64,000 nucleotides of DNA, taken from the NCBI RefSeq assembly GCF_007004065.1, contig NZ_VFSV01000008.1:62001-126000 (forward strand), written 5' to 3'. Positions 1-8,606 of this stretch are shown piece by piece. Numbering within the stretch: position 1 is the stretch's first letter; each line of letters starts with the position of its first letter. The position numbers and the translations under genes were made by a program. The notes under the pieces are model-generated. The model did not search any database. It had not been told where the DNA came from and worked only from the letters and a program-made list of their open reading frames with translations. The DNA is from Palleronia caenipelagi (GTDB taxonomy: Bacteria; Pseudomonadota; Alphaproteobacteria; Rhodobacterales; Rhodobacteraceae).

Positions 1-1380
1 GCCGGGCACGAGGATCTTATCGTCGGGGATATCGCCATTCCGATCGCGGAAGACGGCCCATTCGTGGCCGTGGCGGGGGTTCGAGGTCTCGAACAGAACA
101 TAGCGGGCCCTGGCCGACATCAGGGTGTCGAACATCTTTGCCATGGAGATATCGCAGCAATGGGGGCCTTCGTAATTGCCCCAGCAAATATGGATGCGCA
201 CCCGCTCTTGCGGAACGTCGCTCAGGGCGTGGTTCAGCACCTCCACATGACTGTCGGCGATCGTCACGAACTCATCGTCGCTGAGATCGTTGAACAGCAT
301 GTGCCGGGAAAGGGCCAGATCGGGGCAGTCCAGCTGCAGATCCAGCCCGGCGGCGACGATGGTCTCGTACTCCGCCTTCATCGCGTCCGCGAGGGCGGCC
401 AGATAGGCGTCGCGGGTGGCATAGTGGTCGTTCTGCAAAAACAGCGAGATCACCCCCGGAGACGCGGCATTCATAAAGCCCCGCTCCGCCCCGTGCACAG
501 CCATCGCGGCCCGCAGATTGGCGATGTCTTTCTCAAGCTCGCCCTGACCCTTCGACCGCACCTCGCCCACGCACATCTTCCACGAGTTCGTCACCAAGAC
601 CGCCGGGGAGTTGTAGCCGTGTTCGGCCTGCCCCAGCAGGTCGGTGGCGCAGATCTCCGCATCGACAGTGTTGTCCGCGATCACCATGGTCTCGGTCGGA
701 CCGGCAAAGAGGTCGATCCCGACACGACCGAACAGCTGCCGTTTCGCCTCTGCAACAAAAGCGTTCCCCGGACCAACCAGCAGATGCACGGGTGCGATGC
801 TCTCGGTCCCGAGCGCCATAGCGCCCACCGCCTGAATGCCGCCCAGCACATAGATCTCATCCGCGCCGCCCAGATGCATCGCCGCGATGACCGCCGGGTT
901 GGGCTCGCCCCGAAAGGGCGGGGTGCAGGCGATGATGCGGGGCACGCCTGCGACCTTGGCCGTGGCTACGGACATATGGGCGGAGGCAACCATGGGAAAC
1001 TTGCCACCCGGCACGTAGCAACCCACCGATTGCACGGGAATGTTCTTATGCCCAAGGATCACACCCGGCAGCGTTTCGACCTCGATATCGGTCATGGAGG
1101 CGCGCTGGGCGCGGGCGAAATTCACCACCTGCTCTTGTGCGAATTTCATATCTTCCATGTCGCGCGGCGGGACCTTGGCTATGATCGATTTAATTTCGTC
1201 GTCGCTCAGCCGATAGCTGTCGCGGTCGTAGCTGTCGAATTTCATCGCCAGTTCGCGCACCGCCACATCGCCACGTGCCTCGATATCCGCGAGCGTGCTG
1301 GCCACGGCCTCGCGGACATTCGCATCATCCTCGGTCCTCTCCACCTCGGGCTTACTACGGTTGAGACACTCCTTTGCCAT
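1..1380 (-). CDS. Chimeric ORF: histidinol-dehydrogenase-family front joined in frame to a MetE-like back part (runs off the left edge)
   Basis: The frame is open from ATG at 1380 to base 1 with no stop. Residues 1 to about 268 are a histidinol dehydrogenase family protein, a family that includes NAD-dependent dehydrogenases such as HpsN. Motifs are [11 protein letters not shown] near residue 118, [12 protein letters not shown] near 200, DLFAGPTE, and LLGQAEHG near 250, which holds two zinc ligands. At about base 577 the protein becomes the middle and end of a cobalamin-independent methionine-synthase-like protein ([41 protein letters not shown]). The dehydrogenase C-terminal third (catalytic Glu-His, remaining zinc ligands) and roughly 100 N-terminal residues of the MetE-like protein are missing. 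I read this as a deletion between two tandem genes; the product cannot be a normal dehydrogenase. The start overlaps the upstream VOC stop by 26 bases, with AGGAAG just upstream. Confidence 0.75.
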   Translation of the reverse strand, partial: MAKECLNRSKPEVERTEDDANVREAVASTLADIEARGDVAVRELAMKFDSYDRDSYRLSDDEIKSIIAKVPPRDMEDMKFAQEQVVNFARAQRASMTDIEVETLPGVILGHKNIPVQSVGCYVPGGKFPMVASAHMSVATAKVAGVPRIIACTPPFRGEPNPAVIAAMHLGGADEIYVLGGIQAVGAMALGTESIAPVHLLVGPGNAFVAEAKRQLFGRVGIDLFAGPTETMVIADNTVDAEICATDLLGQAEHGYNSPAVLVTNSWKMCVGEVRSKGQGELEKDIANLRAAMAVHGAERGFMNAASPGVISLFLQNDHYATRDAYLAALADAMKAEYETIVAAGLDLQLDCPDLALSRHMLFNDLSDDEFVTIADSHVEVLNHALSDVPQERVRIHICWGNYEGPHCCDISMAKMFDTLMSARARYVLFETSNPRHGHEWAVFRDRNGDIPDDKILVPG

Positions 1381-1855
1381 CGGAGTCTTCCTTTTCCTGT
1401 CCGTCCGCTGCGAGCAGCGACGGGTCAAACGCAACCAGTTCCACGGTGTTTCCCTCCGGATCGAGGCAGAACACGCCCCGCCAGCCGATCCAGTCAAAGA
1501 CCTCGACCCGGTAATCGATGCCGTGATGCGAGAACCACCGCATGGCGTTCTCCTGCGCCTCATGGTCCACGGTCAAAGCGAGGTGATGCAGGGAGGACCC
1601 GGCGCCGGTCCGGGGTGCGTCACTGGTGTGGGGATGGATCTCGGCCCGCCCGGCGTCGCGGGCGAACAGCGCCAAAACCGCCGTATGCCCTCCATAGCCC
1701 GGCCCGATCCGGAAAAACACGATGCCGTCGTCGTCGGAGGATCCGCTGAGCACTTCCAGCCCGAGCACATCGCGGTAGAACGCCACCTGACGCCCAACGT
1801 CTCCGCATCGAATGGCGATCTCGCCCAGCGCCTTGATGTCGAAACCCCGCTCCAT
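1355..1855 (-). other. VOC (glyoxalase/dioxygenase fold) module with probable internal start
   Basis: This is the C-terminal part of the permease fusion, listed separately because ATG at 1855 is preceded by a GGAGAA ribosome binding site at usual spacing. From that start it would be a 166-residue single-domain VOC protein. His-containing strands ([12 protein letters not shown]) and a terminal Glu (GNTVELVAF) fit a metal-binding vicinal oxygen chelate fold. The substrate is unknown. Confidence 0.6.
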
Positions 1856-2743
1856 GACCCGTTCTCCCTTCACTGCGCCTGCAGTGAGACCGTAAACGAT
1901 CTGGCGCTGGAGGAACATCACCCGAATGAACAGCGGCGCGGGTGCGGAGACCACGGCGGCGACGGCGAACATGACGTTGCCTTCGGTCTGGGTCGTCCCG
2001 AGAAAGGCCGCGATCTGCGGGATCATGGTCCGGTGGCTCTCGGCCAGCAGCATCGAGGTCACGGCAAAATCGTTATAGGCCAGAAGGAAGCTGAACAGCC
2101 CCGTGGTGATCACCCCCGGCCACATGACCGGCACGATGACCAGCCGGAAGGCCTGAAACTGCGAGCACCCGTCCACCTTGGCGCTCTCGTCCAGCTCCTT
2201 GGGAATATTCTGAAAGAAGCTGTGTAGCATCCAAAGGGTAAAAGGCTGGTTGATCGCCACCAGCACGATGATGGTCGTGGGCAGGATGCCCCAGAGGTTC
2301 CACTCAAAGAATGGCAGCAGATAGCCCGACACGAGGGTGATCGGCGGCATGGCGCGGAAAATCAGCGCGGTGATCAGCAGCCAGAACGTGTAGCGGTAGG
2401 AGGACCGCGACAGGGCGTAGCCACCCAGCGTGCCAATGGTCAGCGATGTGCAGACCACGAAGAAGCAGACGATGAAGGTATTGATTGCGGGCCGCCAGAA
2501 ACCCTCTGCGACCCAAGCGCCGTAGTAACCGGCGCCGGTAAACGGGCTGCCATAAGTCTCTTCGGTGTTCTTGCCCGTCAGCGCATTGGTCCAGTCGGAG
2601 ATAGAGAAGAAATCCAGCTCGACCTTGAACGACCCCCAGAACGTCCAAAGGAACGGGAATGCGGCGATGATCAGCCAGACAATGATGAAGACGTTTGTGG
2701 CGATCCGCAGGCCGAGGGGTGCGCGTTGCGCTTTGGAAGCCAT
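1355..2743 (-). CDS. ABC transporter permease (MalG type) fused in frame to a VOC/glyoxalase-like domain
   Basis: Residues 1-296 are an inner-membrane permease of the carbohydrate MalG family. There are about six hydrophobic segments, and the EAA-type loop reads [17 protein letters not shown]. Family members normally end near GLTAGAVKG. Here the frame continues through ERV into a complete 166-residue VOC domain ([33 protein letters not shown]). The ATG at 2743 overlaps the TGA of the preceding permease (TGATG). An in-frame ATG at 1855 with GGAGAA upstream looks like the original VOC start, so the permease stop has probably been lost and the VOC protein may still be made alone. An earlier upstream start would lie inside the previous gene and is not used here. 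Partners are the ATPase at 5131-6180 and the binding protein at 3835-5064. Confidence 0.8.
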   Translation of the reverse strand: MASKAQRAPLGLRIATNVFIIVWLIIAAFPFLWTFWGSFKVELDFFSISDWTNALTGKNTEETYGSPFTGAGYYGAWVAEGFWRPAINTFIVCFFVVCTSLTIGTLGGYALSRSSYRYTFWLLITALIFRAMPPITLVSGYLLPFFEWNLWGILPTTIIVLVAINQPFTLWMLHSFFQNIPKELDESAKVDGCSQFQAFRLVIVPVMWPGVITTGLFSFLLAYNDFAVTSMLLAESHRTMIPQIAAFLGTTQTEGNVMFAVAAVVSAPAPLFIRVMFLQRQIVYGLTAGAVKGERVMERGFDIKALGEIAIRCGDVGRQVAFYRDVLGLEVLSGSSDDDGIVFFRIGPGYGGHTAVLALFARDAGRAEIHPHTSDAPRTGAGSSLHHLALTVDHEAQENAMRWFSHHGIDYRVEVFDWIGWRGVFCLDPEGNTVELVAFDPSLLAADGQEKEDSDGKGVSQP

Positions 2744-3771
2744 CAGTGCGTACTCCTGGAATCCCGCCATGTGCGGATGAGAACCGGTGACAGCAGAACC
2801 GCCACCCCGAGGATTGTCAGAACCGAGGTCGCTGCAGCGGCGGAGAGCTGGCGCGTCTCGCCACCCAGATCGTTGAAGATGATCCATGACAGGGACGTGG
2901 CATGGGCCTGCGCGTTGAACCCGACGATCTCCTCGAACACCCGGAAGTTATCCATCAGCTTGATCAGGGTGACGAAGGTCACGAGCGGCATCAGATGCGG
3001 CACCACCACCAGACGCAATTGCTGGAACCGGCTGGCGCCGTCGATCTGCGCCGCTTCGATCTGGTCTTTGGGCAGGGTCTGGAGACCGGCATAGAAGACC
3101 ACAAAGGCGAAGGGCGCCGAGTGCCAGATCCCGTAGATGATGATTGCGATCCACATGAGCGGCGTCGAGGCCTTCAGCGAGAGCTGCGGATCGCCCGTCA
3201 GGTAGATCATCAGATTGCCGATGACGCCGCGGCTGTCGATCATCCAGAACATGATCAACGCCCCGATGATCGGCGTGACGATCATAGGCAGGAGTGAAAA
3301 GAAGATCGCCAGCCCCTTGAGATGGCGGTGCAGGGAATTGACCGCCACCGCGATCATCAGCCCCAGCAGGATCAGCAAGGGGACGGTGACGAACGTGTAG
3401 ACCAGCGTAAAGCTCATGGCGCGGTAGAAGGGCAGGTTTTGCAGCTTGCCAAAGAAAGCGCCCAGGCTGTCGCTGCTCCGCCACGCCTCGCCGACCTCGG
3501 CGACCGCCAGATGGCCCCGGTCGAGATAGACATCCAGCCCGATGAACCGGCCCAGCGGTGCCGCGTCCCGCAGCGCACGGGTGGCCTCCTGATCGACCGT
3601 GGTTTCCTTGGTGCAGCCCACCAGCGGGGTGCAGTTCTCGACCACCTTCAGCACAGCCTCATGGGGGGCAAAGAGGGACTAGGTCACCACTGATACGATC
3701 GGCGCGGCGATGAACAGGAGCATCGCCAGACCTGTGGGCAGAAAAAACCAAAAGAACGTGCGGTGCTTCAT
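2743..3771 (-). pseudogene. ABC transporter permease (MalF type) interrupted by an amber codon at position 31
   Basis: Reading from ATG at 3771 gives a typical first membrane segment (MKHRTFFWFFLPTG...IAAPIVSVVT). A TAG at 3681-3679 follows, and then the same frame continues for about 310 codons as an ordinary MalF-type permease with LPKDQIEAAQIDGASRFQQL as the coupling loop. Relatives as I remember them have Gln at this place, so a single CAG-to-TAG change explains it. The remaining open frame could start at 3654 but lacks the first membrane segment and a clear ribosome binding site. It may be a real nonsense mutation or a base-call error. It sits between the binding protein and the second permease. 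Confidence 0.85.
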
Positions 3772-3806
3772 CGGATCGGGGTCTCTCGACGGAACGGGGA
3801 AGGCAG

Positions 3807-3823
3807 GGGGCCCTGAGGTCCCC
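3807..3823 (-). terminator. Hairpin between binding protein and first permease
   Basis: GGGGCCC / GGTCCCC arms form a 7-base stem with one mismatch and a 3-base loop, directly downstream of the binding-protein stop at 3835. There is no T tract. It probably protects or partly terminates the message so that more binding protein than permease is made. Confidence 0.45.
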
Positions 3824-3834
3824 AGCGCGGTGGC

Positions 3835-5064
3835 TTACTGGAGGTAGCCGTTTTCCTTGGCAGCAGCGGTGTAAGCGGCCTCCACATCGGCCAGCGCCTG
3901 CTCCGCACTTTCCTTGCCCTGCATGAAGTCCGACAGCTCATTGCCGAGCGCGGTGTGCATCAGCCCCATATAGGGCAGCATCGGATAGGGCTTCGTCCCC
4001 ATCTGCGCGGCGGCAAAGACGCCCTTGGCAGCTTCGGTCCGCTCATAGCCGGGGATCAGCCATACGGCCTGCTTCGCCACCTCTTCATCGTCGAGGATCT
4101 CCGGACGGATGGCATAGCTCAGCGCTTTGAAGGTGGAGGCGGCCTCGTCGTCAGAGACGTTTTTCGCCACGGTCCAGCCATCCCACCACAGGGTCGATGC
4201 GGGGATCTCGCCGCCGCCGACAGTCATCGGTCCGGCAATGGCCATGCCGTCAATGACCTCCTGCGGCACGCCCTCGGCATCGGTCAGGGTCGCGGCCCGG
4301 CTGCCCCACATGTTCATCAGCGCCACATTGCCAACGCGGAACTCGGCATTGGTGGCATTGCTGTCATGGGTCAGGAAATCCGGGTTCATGTACTCCGACA
4401 GCGACTTCATCATGTTGAGCGCATTCACACCGGCCTCGGTGTTCACGCTCGGATTGGCGGTCCCGGCCTCGAAAAACTCGCCCCCATAGCCGATGAACAT
4501 GTTCACGAACTCTTCGGCGAGGTTCCAGCCCGCCGCATAGGCGCCGCCGACCGGGTTATCCATCAGACCCTTGTCACGGATCATCTTTGCGGCGGCGAGC
4601 ATGTCTTCGTAGGTTTTCGGTGGCTCGACCCCGATCTCTGAGAGCACATCCGCGCGGTAGACCAGATGCTGGGCGTTGGCCATGAAAGCCACAGCCATCA
4701 CATCATCGCCAATGCGGATCAGCTGCTGATCGCTCAGCCGGTCGCCATGGGTGTCGACCAGGTCGTTGAGGGGGCGGATCACGTCTTCGTTCATCAGCGC
4801 GACGATCGAGGAGTTGGCGATAATCGCCGAGGTATACTCCGCCGGATCGCCCTGCATGCCCGCCAGATTGATCTTCTGGTGGTCGGCCGTGAGGTTCGTT
4901 GTGACCTCCGCCCCGGAGCAGTCCTGTGCTCCCGCGCCGACCGTCTGGATCGCGGGGAATTCGTTACCCACGATGCTCACGCGCGCTGTGATCTCACACT
5001 CGGCAAAGGCGCCGCCTGCGGTCAGAGCCAGAACTCCGGCGGTAGTCAGGCTTCTCAGAAACAT
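3835..5064 (-). CDS. Extracellular solute-binding protein of a carbohydrate-type ABC transporter
   Basis: This is a 409-residue family 1 solute-binding protein. The start at 5064 is preferred because GGGAGGA lies just upstream and because it begins a clean signal peptide (MFLRSLTTAGVLALTAGGAFA, cut before ECEI). Another 17 residues in frame upstream are unsupported. The body has periplasmic-binding-protein features such as VYRADVLSEIGVEPPKTYEDM and a late Trp-rich segment (STLWWDGWTVAKN). It lies between the ATPase gene (66 bases upstream) and the permeases. The substrate cannot be told from sequence; sugar, polyol or a sulfonated polyol are possible given the dehydrogenase in the operon. Confidence 0.88.
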   Translation of the reverse strand: MFLRSLTTAGVLALTAGGAFAECEITARVSIVGNEFPAIQTVGAGAQDCSGAEVTTNLTADHQKINLAGMQGDPAEYTSAIIANSSIVALMNEDVIRPLNDLVDTHGDRLSDQQLIRIGDDVMAVAFMANAQHLVYRADVLSEIGVEPPKTYEDMLAAAKMIRDKGLMDNPVGGAYAAGWNLAEEFVNMFIGYGGEFFEAGTANPSVNTEAGVNALNMMKSLSEYMNPDFLTHDSNATNAEFRVGNVALMNMWGSRAATLTDAEGVPQEVIDGMAIAGPMTVGGGEIPASTLWWDGWTVAKNVSDDEAASTFKALSYAIRPEILDDEEVAKQAVWLIPGYERTEAAKGVFAAAQMGTKPYPMLPYMGLMHTALGNELSDFMQGKESAEQALADVEAAYTAAAKENGYLQ

Positions 5065-5130
5065 GTTGTCCTCCCTGTTTCCTTTTGGTTCGGGATGCGC
5101 CTTGCAACCACGCATCCAGGTCTTTGGGTA

Positions 5131-6180
5131 TCACTCGCTGAGCCGCGCTCCGGTCCCGCCATCAAAGAGATGGCAATGTTCGCCGGGGACGCGGATCGAG
5201 ACCGGCTCCCCGATTTCGGCTCGAAAGCTCTTGTCGGCCTTGGCGCTGACCAGCGCGCCGCCGATGCGCAGGCTGACCATGGTCGCGTCACCAAGCAACT
5301 CCAGCGTGTAGATCGGCCCGGTGATCTGACCGGACCCGGTGCCGACCTCCGCATCCTCGGCCCGGAAGCCCAGCGTCACCGGCCCGTCAGGGGCCCGCAG
5401 ACCTCCGATTTCGGTATTCTCGGCGCGGAACACACCGCCGGAGATCTGGCCCTTGATGAGGTTCATCGCCGGACTGCCGATGAAACTCGCCACAAAGGTA
5501 TTCGCGGGTCGGTCATAGATCTCGGTCGGACTGCCCACCTGCTGAACCACGCCTTTCTCCATCACCACCACACGATCCGCGAGGGTCATCGCCTCGATCT
5601 GGTCGTGGGTGACGTAGACCGTGGTCACCGCGAGTTCGTGGCTGAGGTTCTTGATCTGCGCCCGTGTGGAGACGCGCAGCTTCGCATCGAGATTGGACAG
5701 GGGCTCGTCCATGAGGAAAACATTGAGCTGGCGCACAATGGCCCGGGCGAGCGCGACCCTCTGGCGTTGACCGCCAGACAGCTCCGCCGGTTTGCGGTGC
5801 AGAAAATCGTCCAGCTCGACCATCGCACTGGCAAGCATCACTTTTTCCTTTTGTCCCGCCGGGTCGCTGCCACGCACGCGCAAAGGAAAGCGGATGTTCT
5901 CATAGACGTTCAGGTTCGGGTAAAGCGCATAGCTCTGCAACACCATCGCCACGTCCCGATCCTTGGGCTCCAGATCGTTCACCACCTTCCCGTCGATCAG
6001 AATCTCGCCCTCGGTCGGGTCTTCGAGACCGGCGATCATCCGCATCGTGGTGGTCTTGCCGCAGCCCGAGGGGCCCAGCAAGACGAGGAATTCGCGGTCA
6101 GGAATAGTCAGGTCGAGCTTGCCCACACAGACAAAGGAGCCCCGGCGGTTTGAGACGCCCGACAATCTGATCTCGGCCAC
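5131..6180 (-). CDS. ABC transporter ATP-binding protein (MsmK/UgpC type)
   Basis: This cytoplasmic ATPase has 349 residues from GTG at 6180. Motifs are Walker A (GPSGCGKTTT), Q-loop (MVLQSYALYP), signature (LSGGQRQRVALARAI), Walker B (VFLMDEPLSNLD) and the H-loop (VYVTHDQ), followed by a C-terminal TOBE-like region typical of sugar importers. I chose the GTG because GGGGAAGG lies about six bases upstream; an in-frame TTG at 6198 has no such site. It is the first gene of the minus-strand operon. Unlike the genes downstream of the binding protein, it looks intact. Confidence 0.88.
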   Translation of the reverse strand: MAEIRLSGVSNRRGSFVCVGKLDLTIPDREFLVLLGPSGCGKTTTMRMIAGLEDPTEGEILIDGKVVNDLEPKDRDVAMVLQSYALYPNLNVYENIRFPLRVRGSDPAGQKEKVMLASAMVELDDFLHRKPAELSGGQRQRVALARAIVRQLNVFLMDEPLSNLDAKLRVSTRAQIKNLSHELAVTTVYVTHDQIEAMTLADRVVVMEKGVVQQVGSPTEIYDRPANTFVASFIGSPAMNLIKGQISGGVFRAENTEIGGLRAPDGPVTLGFRAEDAEVGTGSGQITGPIYTLELLGDATMVSLRIGGALVSAKADKSFRAEIGEPVSIRVPGEHCHLFDGGTGARLSE

Positions 6181-6204
6181 TGGAGCCTTCCCCGGCAATC
6201 GATA

Positions 6205-6222
6205 ATTGCAGACGCTGGCAAT
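6205..6222. promoter_or_regulatory. Candidate operator in the divergent gap upstream of the ABC operon
   Basis: ATTGC and GCAAT arms are separated by eight bases, with a further GCAAT at 6195-6199. It lies in the 65-base gap between the ATPase gene and the divergent SnoaL-like pseudogene. The 18-base size fits a repressor operator, but no regulator gene is next to it. The call is weak. Confidence 0.25.
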
Positions 6223-6245
6223 AAACGCGGACTTTTATCTGTCTT

Positions 6246-7280
6246 TTGGGGGATTGTTTTCTTGAAGGCGTATGCAATTTTTCCCCAGAAGGTTGGAAAG
6301 ATAGAAGGTTCCAGAGAGAACAGGCCATCTTTCGGGAGTTTCACAGAGCTCTGGACGCCGCCTCAGATCACGCCACGGGCGAATCACTGGCGCGATTTCT
6401 CAGCCCGGATCAACTGTGGCGCAGCTTTCATACCTTTGTCCTGATCACAGAACCACAGGAGATGGCCACAAAGTTCTGGACCCCGCTCAAAGCCGCTCTC
6501 ACTGCCCTGACCCACCGTGAAGACATCTTCTTTGCCGGGCGAAACGAGATGGACGGTTTTGCCACCACATGGGTGGTGTCCATGGGGCATCTGATGGGGC
6601 TATTCGACCGGCCGTGGCTGGGGGTCCGGCCCACGGAGAAGATCGCCATGCTCCGCTACTGCAGCTTTTACCGGGTTGAGGGCGACCGGATCACCGAAAC
6701 CGCCATGTATTTCGACCTCCCGCACCTCATGGCGCAGGCAGGGCTGCCCATATGGCGCGATCAGACGGCCCAGCATCTGGTCCAGCCCGGCCCGGCAACC
6801 CATGATGGGCTCCTCTATGACCCGCCCCCCCCCCCGAAGAAGGTCAGCAGACCCTCGCACTGATCAACAGGATGATCACGGATCTCGGGCAGTGGAGTTC
6901 TGAGCTGTCGCTGGAGGATGAGCTGGCGCGGACATGGGCCGATGACATGCTCTGGTGGGGTCCGGAGGGGATCGGCGCGACCTACACCATCGCCCGCGAC
7001 GCAGAGCAGCATTCCGGCCCAAGGACTAAGCCGCTCCGCGGCATTGGCGCGTCTGGCGGAGGAAGCCTTTGGCGGCTTTCTTGGCTGGCCCAATTTCACC
7101 GCAACCCTGTCAGGCCCCTTCATGGGACATCCCCCCACGGGGTGGCCCGGAGACTTCCGGGTAATCGATGTCTACCGCCGCGACGGGGACAAGCTGGGCC
7201 AAAACTAGATTTTCATCGACCTTCTGCACTTCTAGGAAATGCCGGGGCGTGATTTTCTGGCTGAGGTGGCGGGGTCCTGA
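6246..7280 (+). pseudogene. SnoaL/NTF2-like two-domain protein, broken by two frameshifts and two stops
   Basis: Pieces in different frames together make a protein of about 345 residues with two SnoaL-like (polyketide-cyclase-type) domains. Domain one (REDIFFAGRNEMDGFATTWV, MGHLMGLFDRPWLG, FLSPDQLWRSF) runs to the C tract at 6825-6835. One C is missing there, and the frame continues in the next phase as EEGQQTLALINRM...GIGATYTIARDAEQHSGP. A second indel around 7020-7050 returns to the first phase (RLAEEAFGGFLGWPNF, VIDVYRRDGDKL). In that phase TAG codons at 7206-7208 and 7233-7235 stand where I expect Trp (N-W-IFIDLLHF-W). The start, TTG at 6246 or a later codon, is uncertain. The gene is divergent from the ABC operon and ends one base before regA. 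Confidence 0.85.
6825..6835 (+). repeat. Run of 11 C within the SnoaL-like pseudogene
   Basis: Eleven consecutive C bases (after CCCG) encode the proline-rich linker between the two SnoaL domains. Twelve would keep both domains in one frame. It may be a slippage site, a real deletion, or a sequencing error. Confidence 0.9.
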
Positions 7281-7835
7281 TCAGCGCGGGCTGCGTTTCG
7301 CCAGAATACGCTGTAGAGTTCGCCGGTGCATGGAGAGACGCCGCGCCGTCTCGCTGACATTGCGATCACACTGCTCATAAATGCGCTGGATATGCTCCCA
7401 ACGGACCCGGTCGGCGGACATGGGGTTTTCCGGCGGCGGAGGCAGCTCGGCCGTCTCGCTGAGCAGAGCGTCGGTGATCTGATGCGCATCGGCTGGCTTT
7501 GAGAGGTAATCTGTAGCGCCGATCTTTACGGCAGCCACGGCGGTCGCAATCGCGCCGTAGCCGGTCAGCACAACGATCTTTGCGTCCGCGCGCTTTGCCC
7601 GAATCGTCTCGACAACGTCGAGCCCGTTGCCATCCCCGAGCCGAAGATCCACCACCGCATAAGCTGGAGGCCGGTGATTGCCAATGACCATCCCAGCCGC
7701 GACCGAGTCCGCCGTTTCTACCTGAAAACCACGCTTTTCCATCGCTTTGGCCAGACGCCGCAGAAACGGCTCGTCATCATCGACCAGCAACAGGGACGGA
7801 TCCGGGCCGATTTCCAGTGCCTGCGTATCCGACAT
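7281..7835 (-). CDS. regA: Redox two-component response regulator RegA/PrrA/ActR
   Basis: This is a 184-residue DNA-binding response regulator. The N-terminal receiver domain has acidic residues LLVDDDEPF near 16-24, the phosphoacceptor Asp63 (AVVDLRLGDG) and the conserved Lys (YLSKPADA). A Pro-rich linker (ELPPPPENP) leads to a Fis-type helix-turn-helix (SETARRLSMHRRTLQRIL) that is almost invariant in this family. In Rhodobacter relatives it controls photosynthesis, respiration, nitrogen and carbon fixation genes under low oxygen. It lies 67 bases downstream of senC on the same strand, with GGAGAGGAG before the ATG. The neighbouring regB is the expected kinase. Confidence 0.95.
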   Translation of the reverse strand: MSDTQALEIGPDPSLLLVDDDEPFLRRLAKAMEKRGFQVETADSVAAGMVIGNHRPPAYAVVDLRLGDGNGLDVVETIRAKRADAKIVVLTGYGAIATAVAAVKIGATDYLSKPADAHQITDALLSETAELPPPPENPMSADRVRWEHIQRIYEQCDRNVSETARRLSMHRRTLQRILAKRSPR

Positions 7836-7902
7836 GCCGTGCGCTCCTCTCCTGTTGCAGCCCTTAACTAGTCACAAGGGGCGCAGTTTCAAAGGGGTGG
7901 AT

Positions 7903-8538
7903 TTAGAAACGTTCCAAATAGCAGGCCGTAATCGCAGCGACATCTTCGGCGCTCTGCCCCTCGGATCCGCCAGCACCGGGCGCACCGCGCAAAATATCCA
8001 CAAATCCCTCTTCGGGCGTGACGAGGTAAGTGTAGAAGGTGTGATCCACGAGATAGGTCGCCGGATCGTCACCTTGCCGCTGATAATAAACCCGGTAGGC
8101 TTTGGCCGCCGCGCGGATCTGTTCGGGGGTGCCCGTCAGACCGATCATGTCAGGATGCATATAATCGGTGTATTCGGTCAGTACCTCCGGGGTGTCCCGC
8201 TCCGGGTCCACGGTGATGAACAGAGCCTGCACGTTATCATGGCCGCGCTCAGCGAGCAGATCGAGCGCTTCGGCATTGCGGCTCGCATCGAGGGGACAGA
8301 CATCGGGGCAATAGGTGTAGCCAAAGTAGATCAGCGACGGGCGGTCAATGATCTGGGCGTCCGTAACGGTGTCGCCGGTCTCGCTGACCAGCTCAAACGG
8401 GCCACCCAGCGCCCCGCCTGCGACGGTGGTGCCGGAGCGGCAGGGCGTGTCTTCGTCGCCGAGCCACAGCAGAATTGCGCTACCTGCAAGGAGGGCTGTC
8501 GCGGCAGTCGCGGCCACTGTTACATAGGTTCGTTTCAT
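7903..8538 (-). CDS. senC: SCO1/SenC/PrrC copper chaperone-like protein
   Basis: 211 residues. An N-terminal membrane anchor or signal (residues 5-26) is followed by a thioredoxin-like SCO domain with the copper ligands Cys77 and Cys81 (TYCPDVCP) and His166 (LVDHTFYTY). The family delivers copper to cytochrome c oxidase and, in Rhodobacter (PrrC), is linked to signalling through RegB. It is divergent from regB with a 68-base gap that must hold both promoters, and it lies upstream of regA. This is the classical regB / senC-regA layout. The length is normal. Confidence 0.93.
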   Translation of the reverse strand: MKRTYVTVAATAATALLAGSAILLWLGDEDTPCRSGTTVAGGALGGPFELVSETGDTVTDAQIIDRPSLIYFGYTYCPDVCPLDASRNAEALDLLAERGHDNVQALFITVDPERDTPEVLTEYTDYMHPDMIGLTGTPEQIRAAAKAYRVYYQRQGDDPATYLVDHTFYTYLVTPEEGFVDILRGAPGAGGSEGQSAEDVAAITACYLERF

Positions 8539-8606
8539 CAGCGCGCCTCACGTCGACAGGTCGCCGCATTGATCTCAAAGCTTTCGGCTGCCTACAAGGG
8601 GGGGCA

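Noticed and set aside
64-1749. A 561-codon open frame on the plus strand at the left edge
   Set aside because: It is opposite the dehydrogenase/MetE-like chimera and the VOC domain, both of which have clear family motifs.
6825-6835. Phase-variable switch at the C tract
   Set aside because: Changing the tract length alone cannot give an intact protein because a second indel and two TAG codons follow.
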